Source of the DNA: Rhodocyclaceae bacterium
Lineage (GTDB): Bacteria; Pseudomonadota; Gammaproteobacteria; Burkholderiales; Rhodocyclaceae
Length of the DNA stretch: 7,086 bases
Assembly: GCA_030682595.1 (NCBI GenBank)
Contig: JAUXNZ010000304.1
Coordinates: 1-7,086, forward strand
Direction of reading: 5' to 3'
Positions 1-5,975 of the stretch are shown here, one piece after another. The notes below the pieces were generated by a model. The model had not been told where the DNA came from, did not search any database, and saw only the letters and a program-made list of their open reading frames with translations. Made by a program: the position numbers and the translations under genes. The first letter of the stretch is position 1. Every line of letters starts with the position of its first letter.

Positions 1-772
1 CCACCGCCACCCGCGAGTCTTCGACCACCAGCACCTTGAAGCTCTCCTGTTCGCGGGTCTGGATGAAATCGAGGATCCTCGACAGCAGGTTGGCGGCCTG
101 TTCTTCGCGCTGAATGGTGATATCGATGCCGACGCGCATCAAGGTAACCATGACATCGAGTTCGCGCGGCACACCCACATAAAACAGCTGGGTGGCGGGA
201 CAACTGACGCGCGCCTGCTTGATCAGGGCCAGTTTCCCATCATCGATATGCTCATCGCTCGGAACGAAGATGATGGCAAATGGCGCTTCACGCTGGGGCA
301 GTGGCTCATCCCAACTCGACTCGACCACCCGGAAACCATAGAACGACAGTTGCTCGCGCAGCCCCTTGGCCCAACCGTTTTTCAGCTCGACGACCATCCA
401 CACGGTGCGCGGCCTGACCCATTCCGGCATGCCGAGCGCGGTCATTGTTTCGTTGAGGCGCTTTTCGGTATCGACTGCAGCATGGCGCGCGGTGAGGATT
501 GCGCCCAACAGCGGACCGACCCGCTGATCGAGTGTCGTCACGCTTTGTGCGGCAAGCGGGTGCGTGGAGGGGTCGCCAAACAAAGCCAGCGCCGCGTTTT
601 CCAGGCTCTCGCACTGGCGCACCAGACCGGGCAGCCGGAGGCGAGTCAGTTGCTCGGCCAGGCTGTTCAGCGCCAGGGTGAACTCAACGAAGCGGTCAAA
701 TGTGCCGTCATCGCGATAGGCCTGCCAGCGCTGCTGGACAGCATCAATATGACCACCGACATCGTGCGACAT
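1..772 (-). CDS. Multidomain response-regulator protein, 5' part only (257 residues seen)
   Basis: The gene reads leftward off the window edge, so the output domain is not visible. The start is the ATG at 772: it is the first in-frame start after a stop at 779-781, and a perfect AAGGAGGT (791-784) lies 11 nt upstream. The ATG at 782 is in another frame, closes after 12 codons and sits too close to that ribosome site. Residues 1-118 look all-helical and might be an Hpt-like or dimerisation domain, but no HxLKG phosphohistidine motif is present. Residues 122-240 have the alternating strand/helix pattern of a receiver (VWMVVEL, AIIFVP, TQLFYVGV, GIDITI) but lack the acidic pair, the acceptor Asp and the Lys, so this is a pseudo-receiver. 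A second receiver begins near 246 (FKVLVVEDSRVAV) with an intact-looking acidic site. Proteins of this build often end in GGDEF; that output is a guess here. Confidence 0.8.
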   Translation of the reverse strand, partial: MSHDVGGHIDAVQQRWQAYRDDGTFDRFVEFTLALNSLAEQLTRLRLPGLVRQCESLENAALALFGDPSTHPLAAQSVTTLDQRVGPLLGAILTARHAAVDTEKRLNETMTALGMPEWVRPRTVWMVVELKNGWAKGLREQLSFYGFRVVESSWDEPLPQREAPFAIIFVPSDEHIDDGKLALIKQARVSCPATQLFYVGVPRELDVMVTLMRVGIDITIQREEQAANLLSRILDFIQTREQESFKVLVVEDSRVAV

Positions 773-783
773 GAACTGTCATG

Positions 784-807
784 ACCTCCTTGGTGGCAGC
801 GATTATA
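784..807 (-). promoter_or_regulatory. -10 box and strong ribosome binding site of the response-regulator gene
   Basis: On the minus strand a consensus TATAAT (807-802) is followed by AAGGAGGT (791-784) and the ATG at 772. A start of transcription near 795 would give a leader of roughly 20-25 nt. No good TTGACA-like -35 is present at 16-18 bp; that stretch is GC-rich and is occupied by the interspersed repeat copy at 812-836. The site is seen directly; its activity is inferred. Confidence 0.5.
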
Positions 808-811
808 AGAG

Positions 812-836
812 CGCCGTACCGCCAGCGCCGACTTTT
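812..836 (-). repeat. Interspersed intergenic repeat, copy A
   Basis: On the minus strand this starts with the core AAAAGTCGGCGCTGGCG (836-820) and continues for 8 more bases that match copy C (4724-4748), giving 24 of 25 identical. It lies between the recN stop and the response-regulator start, immediately upstream of the TATAAT box. Two further copies lie between the methyltransferase and hrcA. The function is unknown; it could be a REP-like element or a protein-binding site. Confidence 0.75.
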
Positions 837-888
837 ATTGGGGTAACCCGCCAGACCAGTCTGATCCTGGCGCCCGGGCACGACGTCT

Positions 889-2559
889 CTATATCCCCAG
901 CATCTCCCGCGCGTGCCGGCGTGTGGTGTCGGTAATTTTCACGCCACCCAGCATGCGGGCGACTTCCTCGACACGGCCATCGGGGTCGAGCGGCGTGACG
1001 CGGCTGACAGTGGCGACGCTGCCATTTTCGTTGCGGGTTTCCTTGGCGATCGACCATTGCCAGTCGGCGCGCGCCGCGACCTGCGCCAGATGGGTGACGC
1101 ACAGCACCTGGCGGTCCGTGCCGAGTTGCTTGAGCATCTGTCCGACGATTTCGGCAACGCGACCGCCGATGCCGACGTCGACTTCGTCGAAGATCAGTGT
1201 GCCGACCGCGTGGGACTGGCTGGCGATGACCTGCAGGGCGAGGCCGATGCGCGACAGTTCGCCGCCCGACGCCACCTTGGCGAGTGGCCGCAGCGGCTGG
1301 CCGGCATTCGCGGTGACCAGAAACTCGACGGCTTCGAGTCCGCAGGAAGCAGCTTCGGCAAGCGGCGACAAGGCAACCTCGAAACGGCCACCGGCCATCG
1401 CCAGGTCCTGCATGGCAGCACTGACTGTCTTGCTCAGCGCTTTTGCCGCACGGGTGCGCTCGGCAGTGAGGCGCTTTGCCAGGGTGCCGAAGGCCGCCGC
1501 CGCAAGTTGCTCGCGCTCGGCCAGTGCCGCGGGGTCGGCAGCGAAGGTTAGTTCACTCAGCCGCGCCGCCAACCTGGCATGCACAGCGGTCAACTCTTCC
1601 GGTGCAGCACGATGCTTGCGCGCCATCTGCGTCACGGCGTCGATGCGGGCATCGAGTTCGCTGAGGAGCGCGGGATCGAGGTCGAGCCGCTCGCGGTAGC
1701 GCCGTAGCGCCAGCGCCGACTCTTGCAACTGGATCAGCGCACTGTCGAAAAGCTCTGCGGCCTCCCCCAACGCAGCATCGTAGTCAGTCAATTCCGTGAG
1801 CCGCGCGCTGGCATGCTGCAAGGCCGGCAGCGCTGCAGCGCCGTCACCCTGGCCTTCGTCAAGCACAGCCAGTGCGGCATCGCTGGCCTCGAGCAGGCTG
1901 GCGGCATGGGCGAGCCGGCGCTGTTCCTGTTCGGTTTCCTGCCATTCCTGCGCATCGAAAGCCAGTGCGGCGAATTCCTTGACCTGCCATTCGAGCAGTT
2001 CGCGTTCGCGCGTGCTGGCTGCAACATCCTTTTCCGCAGCCTGGCGCGCCGCGCTGGCATTGCGCCAGACCGCGTGAGCGGCGGCCACGTCCCTGGCCAG
2101 TGACTGTGCCCCGGCATGCGCATCGAGCAGGGCGCGCTGGGCATCGGCGCGCAGCAACGAGTGGTGCGCATGCTGGCCATGAATGTCGGCCAAGAAATCC
2201 GCCGCTTCGCGCAACTGGCCCAGCGTTGCCGCCGCGCCGTTGAGGTAGGCCCGCGAACGGCCGCCGGCATCGACGATGCGGCGCAGGATGCAGGTGTCCG
2301 TGTCGAAATCGTTGGCCGCCAGCCAGTCGGCCAGCGGCGTTCCGGGTGTCACGGCGAATTCGGCGGAAACCTCGGCTTTTTCCGCGCCGTTCCGCACCAC
2401 GCTGGCATCGGCGCGCTCGCCCAGCGCCAGCGACAGGGCATCGACGAGGATCGACTTGCCCGCGCCGGTTTCGCCGGTAAGCGCGCCAAAACCGGCGGCA
2501 AACTCCAGTTCGAGCCGGTCGACGATAACGAAGTCGCGGATGACGAGGCGCAGCAGCAT
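889..2559 (-). CDS. recN: DNA repair protein RecN (SMC-like ATPase)
   Basis: RecN is a cytoplasmic SMC-family ATPase that acts early in recombinational repair of double-strand breaks. The protein is 556 residues, the normal length for the family. The N-terminal head has Walker A GETGAGKS (29-36). The middle, roughly 150-370, is rich in Ala, Glu, Leu and Arg and should form the coiled-coil arms. The C-terminal head carries the ABC signature ASGGELSR (430-437), Walker B TLIFDEVD (454-461) and the conserved VTHLAQVAARAD (about 488-499). The ATG at 2559 lies 3 nt after the nadK stop, with AGGTAG just upstream as a reasonable ribosome site, so the two genes are probably co-transcribed. No LexA-type operator can be expected directly upstream because the gene is internal to an operon. 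A 27-nt stretch at 1698-1724 closely matches intergenic repeat copy A. No obvious defects are seen. Confidence 0.97.
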   Translation of the reverse strand: MLLRLVIRDFVIVDRLELEFAAGFGALTGETGAGKSILVDALSLALGERADASVVRNGAEKAEVSAEFAVTPGTPLADWLAANDFDTDTCILRRIVDAGGRSRAYLNGAAATLGQLREAADFLADIHGQHAHHSLLRADAQRALLDAHAGAQSLARDVAAAHAVWRNASAARQAAEKDVAASTRERELLEWQVKEFAALAFDAQEWQETEQEQRRLAHAASLLEASDAALAVLDEGQGDGAAALPALQHASARLTELTDYDAALGEAAELFDSALIQLQESALALRRYRERLDLDPALLSELDARIDAVTQMARKHRAAPEELTAVHARLAARLSELTFAADPAALAEREQLAAAAFGTLAKRLTAERTRAAKALSKTVSAAMQDLAMAGGRFEVALSPLAEAASCGLEAVEFLVTANAGQPLRPLAKVASGGELSRIGLALQVIASQSHAVGTLIFDEVDVGIGGRVAEIVGQMLKQLGTDRQVLCVTHLAQVAARADWQWSIAKETRNENGSVATVSRVTPLDPDGRVEEVARMLGGVKITDTTRRHAREMLGI

Positions 2560-2562
2560 TTT

Positions 2563-3522
2563 CTACCTATGCGGCGTGGCGCTCCAGTTGAGCTTTTCGC
2601 GCAGCATGGCGAAATAGCTGTAACCGGGCGGGTGCAGCAAGGTGACGACATGGCTGCTGCGCGCCACGCGGACGATGTCGCCGGCCACGATGTCGAAGTG
2701 ACTTTGGCCATCCAGATGCACGCGGGCTTCGCCCGGCGTCAGCAGCACCATTTCGACGCGACTCGAATCGGCAATCGTGATGGGGTGGTAGGTCAGGGCA
2801 TGCGGGCACAGCGGCACCAGCGCGATGCCCGGCACGGCGGGGTGCAGGATCGGGCCATTGGCGGACAGCGCATACGCCGTCGAGCCCGTGGGCGTGGCGA
2901 CGATCATGCCGTCGGCACGCAACACATAGAGGAACTCGTCATTGACGCGCACCTCCATTTCGATCAGGCGGCCAAGATCGCCCTTGTTCACCACCACGTC
3001 GTTGAGCGCGAATCGCTGAAATACCGCCTCACCCGCCCGCAGCACCTGGGCCTCAAGCAACAGGCGCCGGTCCTTGGTGAACTCCCCCGCCAGGAGCCGG
3101 TCGATCGCCGTCAGCATGTCGGTGCGGGAAATATCGGTCATGAAGCCCAGCCGACCCTGGTTGATGCCGACCAGCGGCACATCCCGCGCGGCCAGATGCC
3201 GGGCCGCGTTGAGCAAGGTGCCGTCGCCGCCGACGACGATGGCGACATCGGCCGCCGCGGCCATTTTTTCAAAGCTGGCGGCAAGTTCCGGCGCGCCGAT
3301 GGCCGCCGCGCTTTCCGTCTTGACCAGCAGGGTCAGACTGCCGTCATTGACGCGGCGCAGATGTTGCAGCAGGGCGAGCAAGGCCGCCGTGGCTTCGGGG
3401 CTGCCGTCCTTGCCAATCAGGGCAATCGTGCGGAAAGCCCCCCCCGACAACGCCGCTTTGCGGCGTTCTCCCCCCAGGGGGCTAAGAAACTCTTGGGACG
3501 GCCCGGCGTGTTTCTTGTTCAT
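2563..3522 (-). CDS. nadK: NAD kinase, with an atypical repeat-encoded N-terminus
   Basis: NAD kinase phosphorylates NAD to NADP in the cytoplasm. The 319-residue frame has the nucleotide-binding GGDGT (98-102), the INQGRLGFMTD stretch (120-130), ALND (172-175) and the long signature around LRADGMIVATPTGSTAY (201-217), all intact. Recognisable NadK begins only at residue 30 (FRTIALIGK). Residues 12-29 are the translation of a C-rich palindromic repeat (3438-3481 on the plus strand), so the native N-terminus was probably altered by repeat insertion. The ATG at 3522 overlaps the upstream methyltransferase stop as ATGA, which suggests coupled translation. The only other in-frame start near the core is TTG at 3450 (residue 25), inside the palindrome. 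The family identity is secure; the start is not. recN follows 3 nt downstream. Confidence 0.95.
   Translation of the reverse strand: MNKKHAGPSQEFLSPLGGERRKAALSGGAFRTIALIGKDGSPEATAALLALLQHLRRVNDGSLTLLVKTESAAAIGAPELAASFEKMAAAADVAIVVGGDGTLLNAARHLAARDVPLVGINQGRLGFMTDISRTDMLTAIDRLLAGEFTKDRRLLLEAQVLRAGEAVFQRFALNDVVVNKGDLGRLIEMEVRVNDEFLYVLRADGMIVATPTGSTAYALSANGPILHPAVPGIALVPLCPHALTYHPITIADSSRVEMVLLTPGEARVHLDGQSHFDIVAGDIVRVARSSHVVTLLHPPGYSYFAMLREKLNWSATPHR
3438..3481. repeat. C-rich palindromic repeat inside the 5' end of nadK
   Basis: On the plus strand this has an 8-C run (3438-3445), a perfect 8-bp hairpin AACGCCGC-TTT-GCGGCGTT (3449-3467), then six Cs, an A and five Gs (3470-3481), which can form a second small stem. 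It is read through in frame by nadK as SPLGGERRKAALSGGAF. The layout (hairpin flanked by C runs and ending CAGGGGG) resembles the C-rich element upstream of hemH in composition and in that final motif, but the two are not clearly the same sequence. Confidence 0.7.
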
Positions 3523-4673
3523 GGCAATTTTTCAAACTCCGCTGGGAGCAAACAGTTTTGCAGGGTGCGCTGGGTAAAGAGGTGGCGGCCGTCGCAAACG
3601 AAGCCGAGTTCCTCCCAGTCCACCGCATCGTTGAGCAGGTCGGTCGCCCGTTGCAGGTCCATCCCCGCCACTTTCGGAAACAACGCCAGCACCGAACCGT
3701 CGTAGTTGGGACAATCATGCATGAAAAATGGCCGGGCGCGCCGCGTCTTGACATTCACATAGATGCGCGGCAGCGCCGACACCTGATGCAAGCGCCCCCA
3801 GTGCCACCAGTTGGATTCGTCAAAGGGCCGCACGCGGCGGCCCAGCAGCCGCTCCTTGTGCGCCTCCAGATGTGCCAGCAAAGGCGAGGGCAGAGCGTGG
3901 CCGAAGATCATGCGCCGCGTTTGACCGTCATCCACCGTCTTCGAGTAGACGAATTCGGCGTTGCCTTCCGGATGCCCGAAAATCTCGTCGGCGCCTGAAA
4001 CCGCCCCGACTTTCACGTCGAACAGTTCGGCGAGCGGCAGACGGTAAGCGCCCCGCAAGAACATCAACTGCCCATCCACCAGTGCGAAATGGCGGCCATC
4101 GTTGAGGCGGCGCGTATGGCGGCCGCGCTCGAAGCGGAAAATCGCGCAATTGGGGTTGTGCGAACCGAAGATGCGCGTATCGCCCAGCTCGATGAAATCG
4201 GTGATGTCGCCCTCCGCGTGGAGGAAGGTATTCAGCTTGCGCGCAGCGGTGAGTTTGGTGAATTCGCGCGGCACGATGAAGATCAGCTCGCCGCCACGGC
4301 GCAGATGGCGCACCGCCTTTTCGATGAAATACAGGCAAAGATTGCTGCGCCCGTCGAACAGCGCGCTATCGAGCCGTGCCAGGGTTTCCGGCGGAATGTC
4401 CTGCTGGCGCACATAGGGCGGATTGCCGATCACCGTGTCGAATTTTTCGGTGACGGGATAGGCGAAAAAGTCCATAACCCTGGCGCCCGGCGGCGCAACG
4501 GTCGCGTCGATCTCGATGGCTTCGCAGCCATTGATGCGACGGTAGAAGGCGCCGTCACCCGCCGCCGGGTCCAGGCTGCGCCCGCGCCGCTGCCGCAGGG
4601 CGAGCATGCGTTCGACCACCGCGTCGGGGGTGAACACCTGGCCCAGGGCATGGACATTCAGTTGGCGGGACAT
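3519..4673 (-). CDS. Orphan N6-adenine DNA methyltransferase, gamma class
   Basis: The enzyme should transfer a methyl group from S-adenosylmethionine to adenine N6 in a specific DNA sequence. The motif order is that of the TaqI-like gamma class: motif X GQVFTP (11-16), motif I LDPAAGDGAF (34-43) for cofactor binding, and catalytic motif IV NPPY (84-87). A C-terminal half of about 200 residues follows that would hold the target-recognition domain. The target sequence cannot be read from the protein. I use the ATG at 4673 (384 residues): the frame stays open upstream to 4847, but that extension would cross the hrcA start and translate intergenic repeats into Arg-rich sequence. There is no Shine-Dalgarno at 4673; repeat copy B begins 5 nt upstream. 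The stop overlaps the nadK start (ATGA). No endonuclease gene is adjacent, so a solitary epigenetic or protective role is inferred. Confidence 0.9.
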   Translation of the reverse strand: MSRQLNVHALGQVFTPDAVVERMLALRQRRGRSLDPAAGDGAFYRRINGCEAIEIDATVAPPGARVMDFFAYPVTEKFDTVIGNPPYVRQQDIPPETLARLDSALFDGRSNLCLYFIEKAVRHLRRGGELIFIVPREFTKLTAARKLNTFLHAEGDITDFIELGDTRIFGSHNPNCAIFRFERGRHTRRLNDGRHFALVDGQLMFLRGAYRLPLAELFDVKVGAVSGADEIFGHPEGNAEFVYSKTVDDGQTRRMIFGHALPSPLLAHLEAHKERLLGRRVRPFDESNWWHWGRLHQVSALPRIYVNVKTRRARPFFMHDCPNYDGSVLALFPKVAGMDLQRATDLLNDAVDWEELGFVCDGRHLFTQRTLQNCLLPAEFEKLP

Positions 4674-4678
4674 GGATA

Positions 4679-4695
4679 AAAAGTCGGCGCTGGCG
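4679..4695 (+). repeat. Interspersed intergenic repeat, copy B
   Basis: This is an exact copy of the 17-nt core AAAAGTCGGCGCTGGCG, preceded by GGATA; copy A has AAT in the matching place. It starts 5 nt upstream of the methyltransferase ATG, so it fills the region where a ribosome site for that gene would lie. Similarity to the other copies ends at 4695. Confidence 0.7.
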
Positions 4696-4723
4696 AGTGG
4701 TTTGGTTGTCCCGCCGACGCGCC

Positions 4724-4748
4724 AAAAGTCGGCGCTGGCGGGACGGCG
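4724..4748 (+). repeat. Interspersed intergenic repeat, copy C
   Basis: The 17-nt core is repeated 45 bp downstream of copy B in the same orientation. Together with the next 8 bases it matches copy A at 24 of 25 positions. Part of it forms the right arm of a hairpin: GTCCCGCC (4708-4715) pairs with GGCGGGAC (4737-4744) and GCGCC (4719-4723) with GGCGC (4731-4735), with a 7-nt loop AAAAGTC and a small internal loop. Confidence 0.75.
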
Positions 4749-4749
4749 A

Positions 4750-4773
4750 AATGAGCGGCGCAATGAGCGGCGA
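4750..4773. repeat. Two tandem 12-bp units upstream of hrcA
   Basis: AATGAGCGGCG occurs at 4750-4760 and again at 4762-4772, with a period of 12 bp and one differing base between units. It lies directly after repeat copy C in the methyltransferase/hrcA divergent region. It could be a pair of binding sites or a simple replication-slippage duplication. Confidence 0.5.
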
Positions 4774-4799
4774 TAAAACCTGGGGAAAACAGCGCGGCC

Positions 4800-4825
4800 A
4801 TTGTATCCCACAGGTTCGCTACAAT
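4800..4825. promoter_or_regulatory. Candidate divergent -10 boxes for hrcA (+) and the methyltransferase operon (-)
   Basis: ATTGTA (4800-4805) and TACAAT (4820-4825) form a perfect 6-bp inverted repeat separated by 14 bp. TACAAT is a good -10 hexamer, so one can be read on each strand: 4820-4825 for hrcA, whose ATG follows 9 nt later, and 4805-4800 for the methyltransferase-nadK-recN operon. Clear -35 boxes are lacking for both. The same symmetry could instead be an operator. No CIRCE sequence (TTAGCACTC-N9-GAGTGCTAA) is present. Confidence 0.4.
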
Positions 4826-4834
4826 CTTGACACC

Positions 4835-5854
4835 ATGCTTGATCCACGCGCCCAGACCCTGCTCAAGACCCTGATCGAACGTTACATCGTCGAAGGCCAG
4901 CCGGTCGGCTCGCGCACGCTGTCGAAATACTCCGGCCTGGAACTGTCGCCGGCCACCATCCGCAACGTCATGGCCGATCTCGAAGAGATGGGTTTCATCA
5001 CCAGCCCGCACACCTCCGCCGGCCGCGTGCCGACGCCATTGGGTTACCGGCTGTTTGTCGATACCCTGCTGACCGTGCGCCCCCTGGACCCGCGGCACAT
5101 ATCCGAACTCAAGGGCGCGCTCCATCCCGACGTGCCGCAGCGTGTGCTCAGCCAGGCCTCGCAACTGATCTCCGAACTCACGCATTTTGCCGGGGTAGTG
5201 ATCGCCCCGCGTCGGCAGGCACCGCGCATCCGCCAGATCGAATTTTTGAGCCTCACCGAAACGCGCATCCTGCTCATCATCGTCACCGCCAGCGGCGAGG
5301 TGCAAAACCGGATTCTGCTGACGCAGCGCCCTTACACGCCCTCCGAGCTGGTCGAAGCCGCCAATTACCTGACGCAGAATTTCGCCGGTTTCGACTTACA
5401 GCAGATCCGCCATCGGCTCTCGGAAGAACTCCAGCAGTTGCGCAGCGACATGACCGAACTGATGAACGCCGCCGTCGATGCCGGGGCCGAAGCCACCCGG
5501 GAAACCGCCACGCAGTACCTCATCTCGGGGGAGCGCAACCTCCTCAACGTCGATGACCTGTCAACCAACATGGGTCGCCTGCGCCAGCTCTTCGACCTGT
5601 TCGAGCAGCGCACCGGCCTGATGCAACTGCTCGACCTTTCCAACCGTGCCGAAGGCGTGCATGTCTTCATCGGCGGCGAATCGGGCATCGCACCGCTGGA
5701 CGAATGCAGCGTGGTCGCCGCGCCCTACGAAGTCGATGGCCAGGTCGTCGGCACCATCGGCGTCATCGGCCCGACCCGCATGGCCTACGAGCGCGTGATT
5801 CCCATCGTCGATATCAGCGCGCGACTGCTTTCATCCGCGCTCAGTCCAAACTAA
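4835..5854 (+). CDS. hrcA: Heat-inducible transcription repressor HrcA
   Basis: HrcA represses chaperone operons such as groESL by binding CIRCE operators, and in studied bacteria GroEL supports its activity. The protein is 339 residues, normal for the family. The N-terminal winged helix (about 1-75) is well conserved, with GQPVGSRTLSKYSGLELS and PATIRNVMADLEEMGFI followed by the wing SPHTSAGRVPT. The central GAF-like region and the C-terminal GVIGPTRMAYERVIPIV (309-325) are intact. The ATG at 4835 gives the expected MLDPRA start. The frame continues upstream to 4697, but that part is intergenic repeat. No Shine-Dalgarno lies in the 15 nt before the start, and a -10-like TACAAT ends 9 nt upstream, so the mRNA may be leaderless. 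With no CIRCE in this window, autoregulation is not supported here. The methyltransferase operon diverges upstream and hemH follows after 156 nt. Confidence 0.97.
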   Translation: MLDPRAQTLLKTLIERYIVEGQPVGSRTLSKYSGLELSPATIRNVMADLEEMGFITSPHTSAGRVPTPLGYRLFVDTLLTVRPLDPRHISELKGALHPDVPQRVLSQASQLISELTHFAGVVIAPRRQAPRIRQIEFLSLTETRILLIIVTASGEVQNRILLTQRPYTPSELVEAANYLTQNFAGFDLQQIRHRLSEELQQLRSDMTELMNAAVDAGAEATRETATQYLISGERNLLNVDDLSTNMGRLRQLFDLFEQRTGLMQLLDLSNRAEGVHVFIGGESGIAPLDECSVVAAPYEVDGQVVGTIGVIGPTRMAYERVIPIVDISARLLSSALSPN

Positions 5855-5911
5855 CTCTCATGGTCGCTGACACCACTCCCGTGCCATGAAATCCGTTAAA
5901 AGCAATAAAAC

Positions 5912-5975
5912 GCCCCCCACCCCCATCCCCCGCCCCAAGGCGGGGGTCAAAGTTTGTTCGCTGCGCTCAGGGGGT
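5912..5975. repeat. C-rich hairpin element between hrcA and hemH
   Basis: Four C runs of 6, 5, 5 and 4 bases (5913-5936), separated by 1-2 bases, are followed by the complement of the last ones. The result is a perfect 8-bp hairpin CCCCCGCC-CCAA-GGCGGGGG (5927-5946). TTCGCTGCGCTCAGGGGG (5958-5975) follows. The hairpin is strong enough to affect transcription, but the bases after it are TCAAAGTTTG rather than a T run, so I do not call it an intrinsic terminator of hrcA. Composition and the terminal CAGGGGG recall the element within nadK. Confidence 0.55.

Noticed and set aside
248..784. A 178-codon plus-strand open frame opposite the response-regulator gene
   Set aside because: The minus-strand frame has a strong ribosome site, a promoter and receiver-like sequence; the plus frame has none of these.
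849..872. Stem-loop CGCCAG-N12-CTGGCG after recN as a terminator
   Set aside because: The stem is only 6 bp with a 12-nt loop, and no T run follows on the minus strand.
2116..3705. A 529-codon plus-strand open frame opposite recN and nadK
   Set aside because: It is antisense to two well-conserved genes, its translation is His-, Gln- and Arg-rich with no recognisable domain, and long antisense frames are common in GC-rich DNA.
4674..4834. CIRCE operator or heat-shock sigma promoter upstream of hrcA
   Set aside because: No TTAGCACTC/GAGTGCTAA half-sites are present, and no paired -35/-10 of the heat-shock type could be found.
4674..4847. The 58-residue upstream extension of the methyltransferase frame
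   Set aside because: It runs through the hrcA start codon and two repeat copies and is Arg-rich; conserved sequence begins just after the ATG at 4673.
4658..5305. A 215-codon minus-strand open frame across the hrcA start and intergenic repeats
   Set aside because: It is antisense to the conserved HrcA winged helix, and its end is translated repeat sequence.
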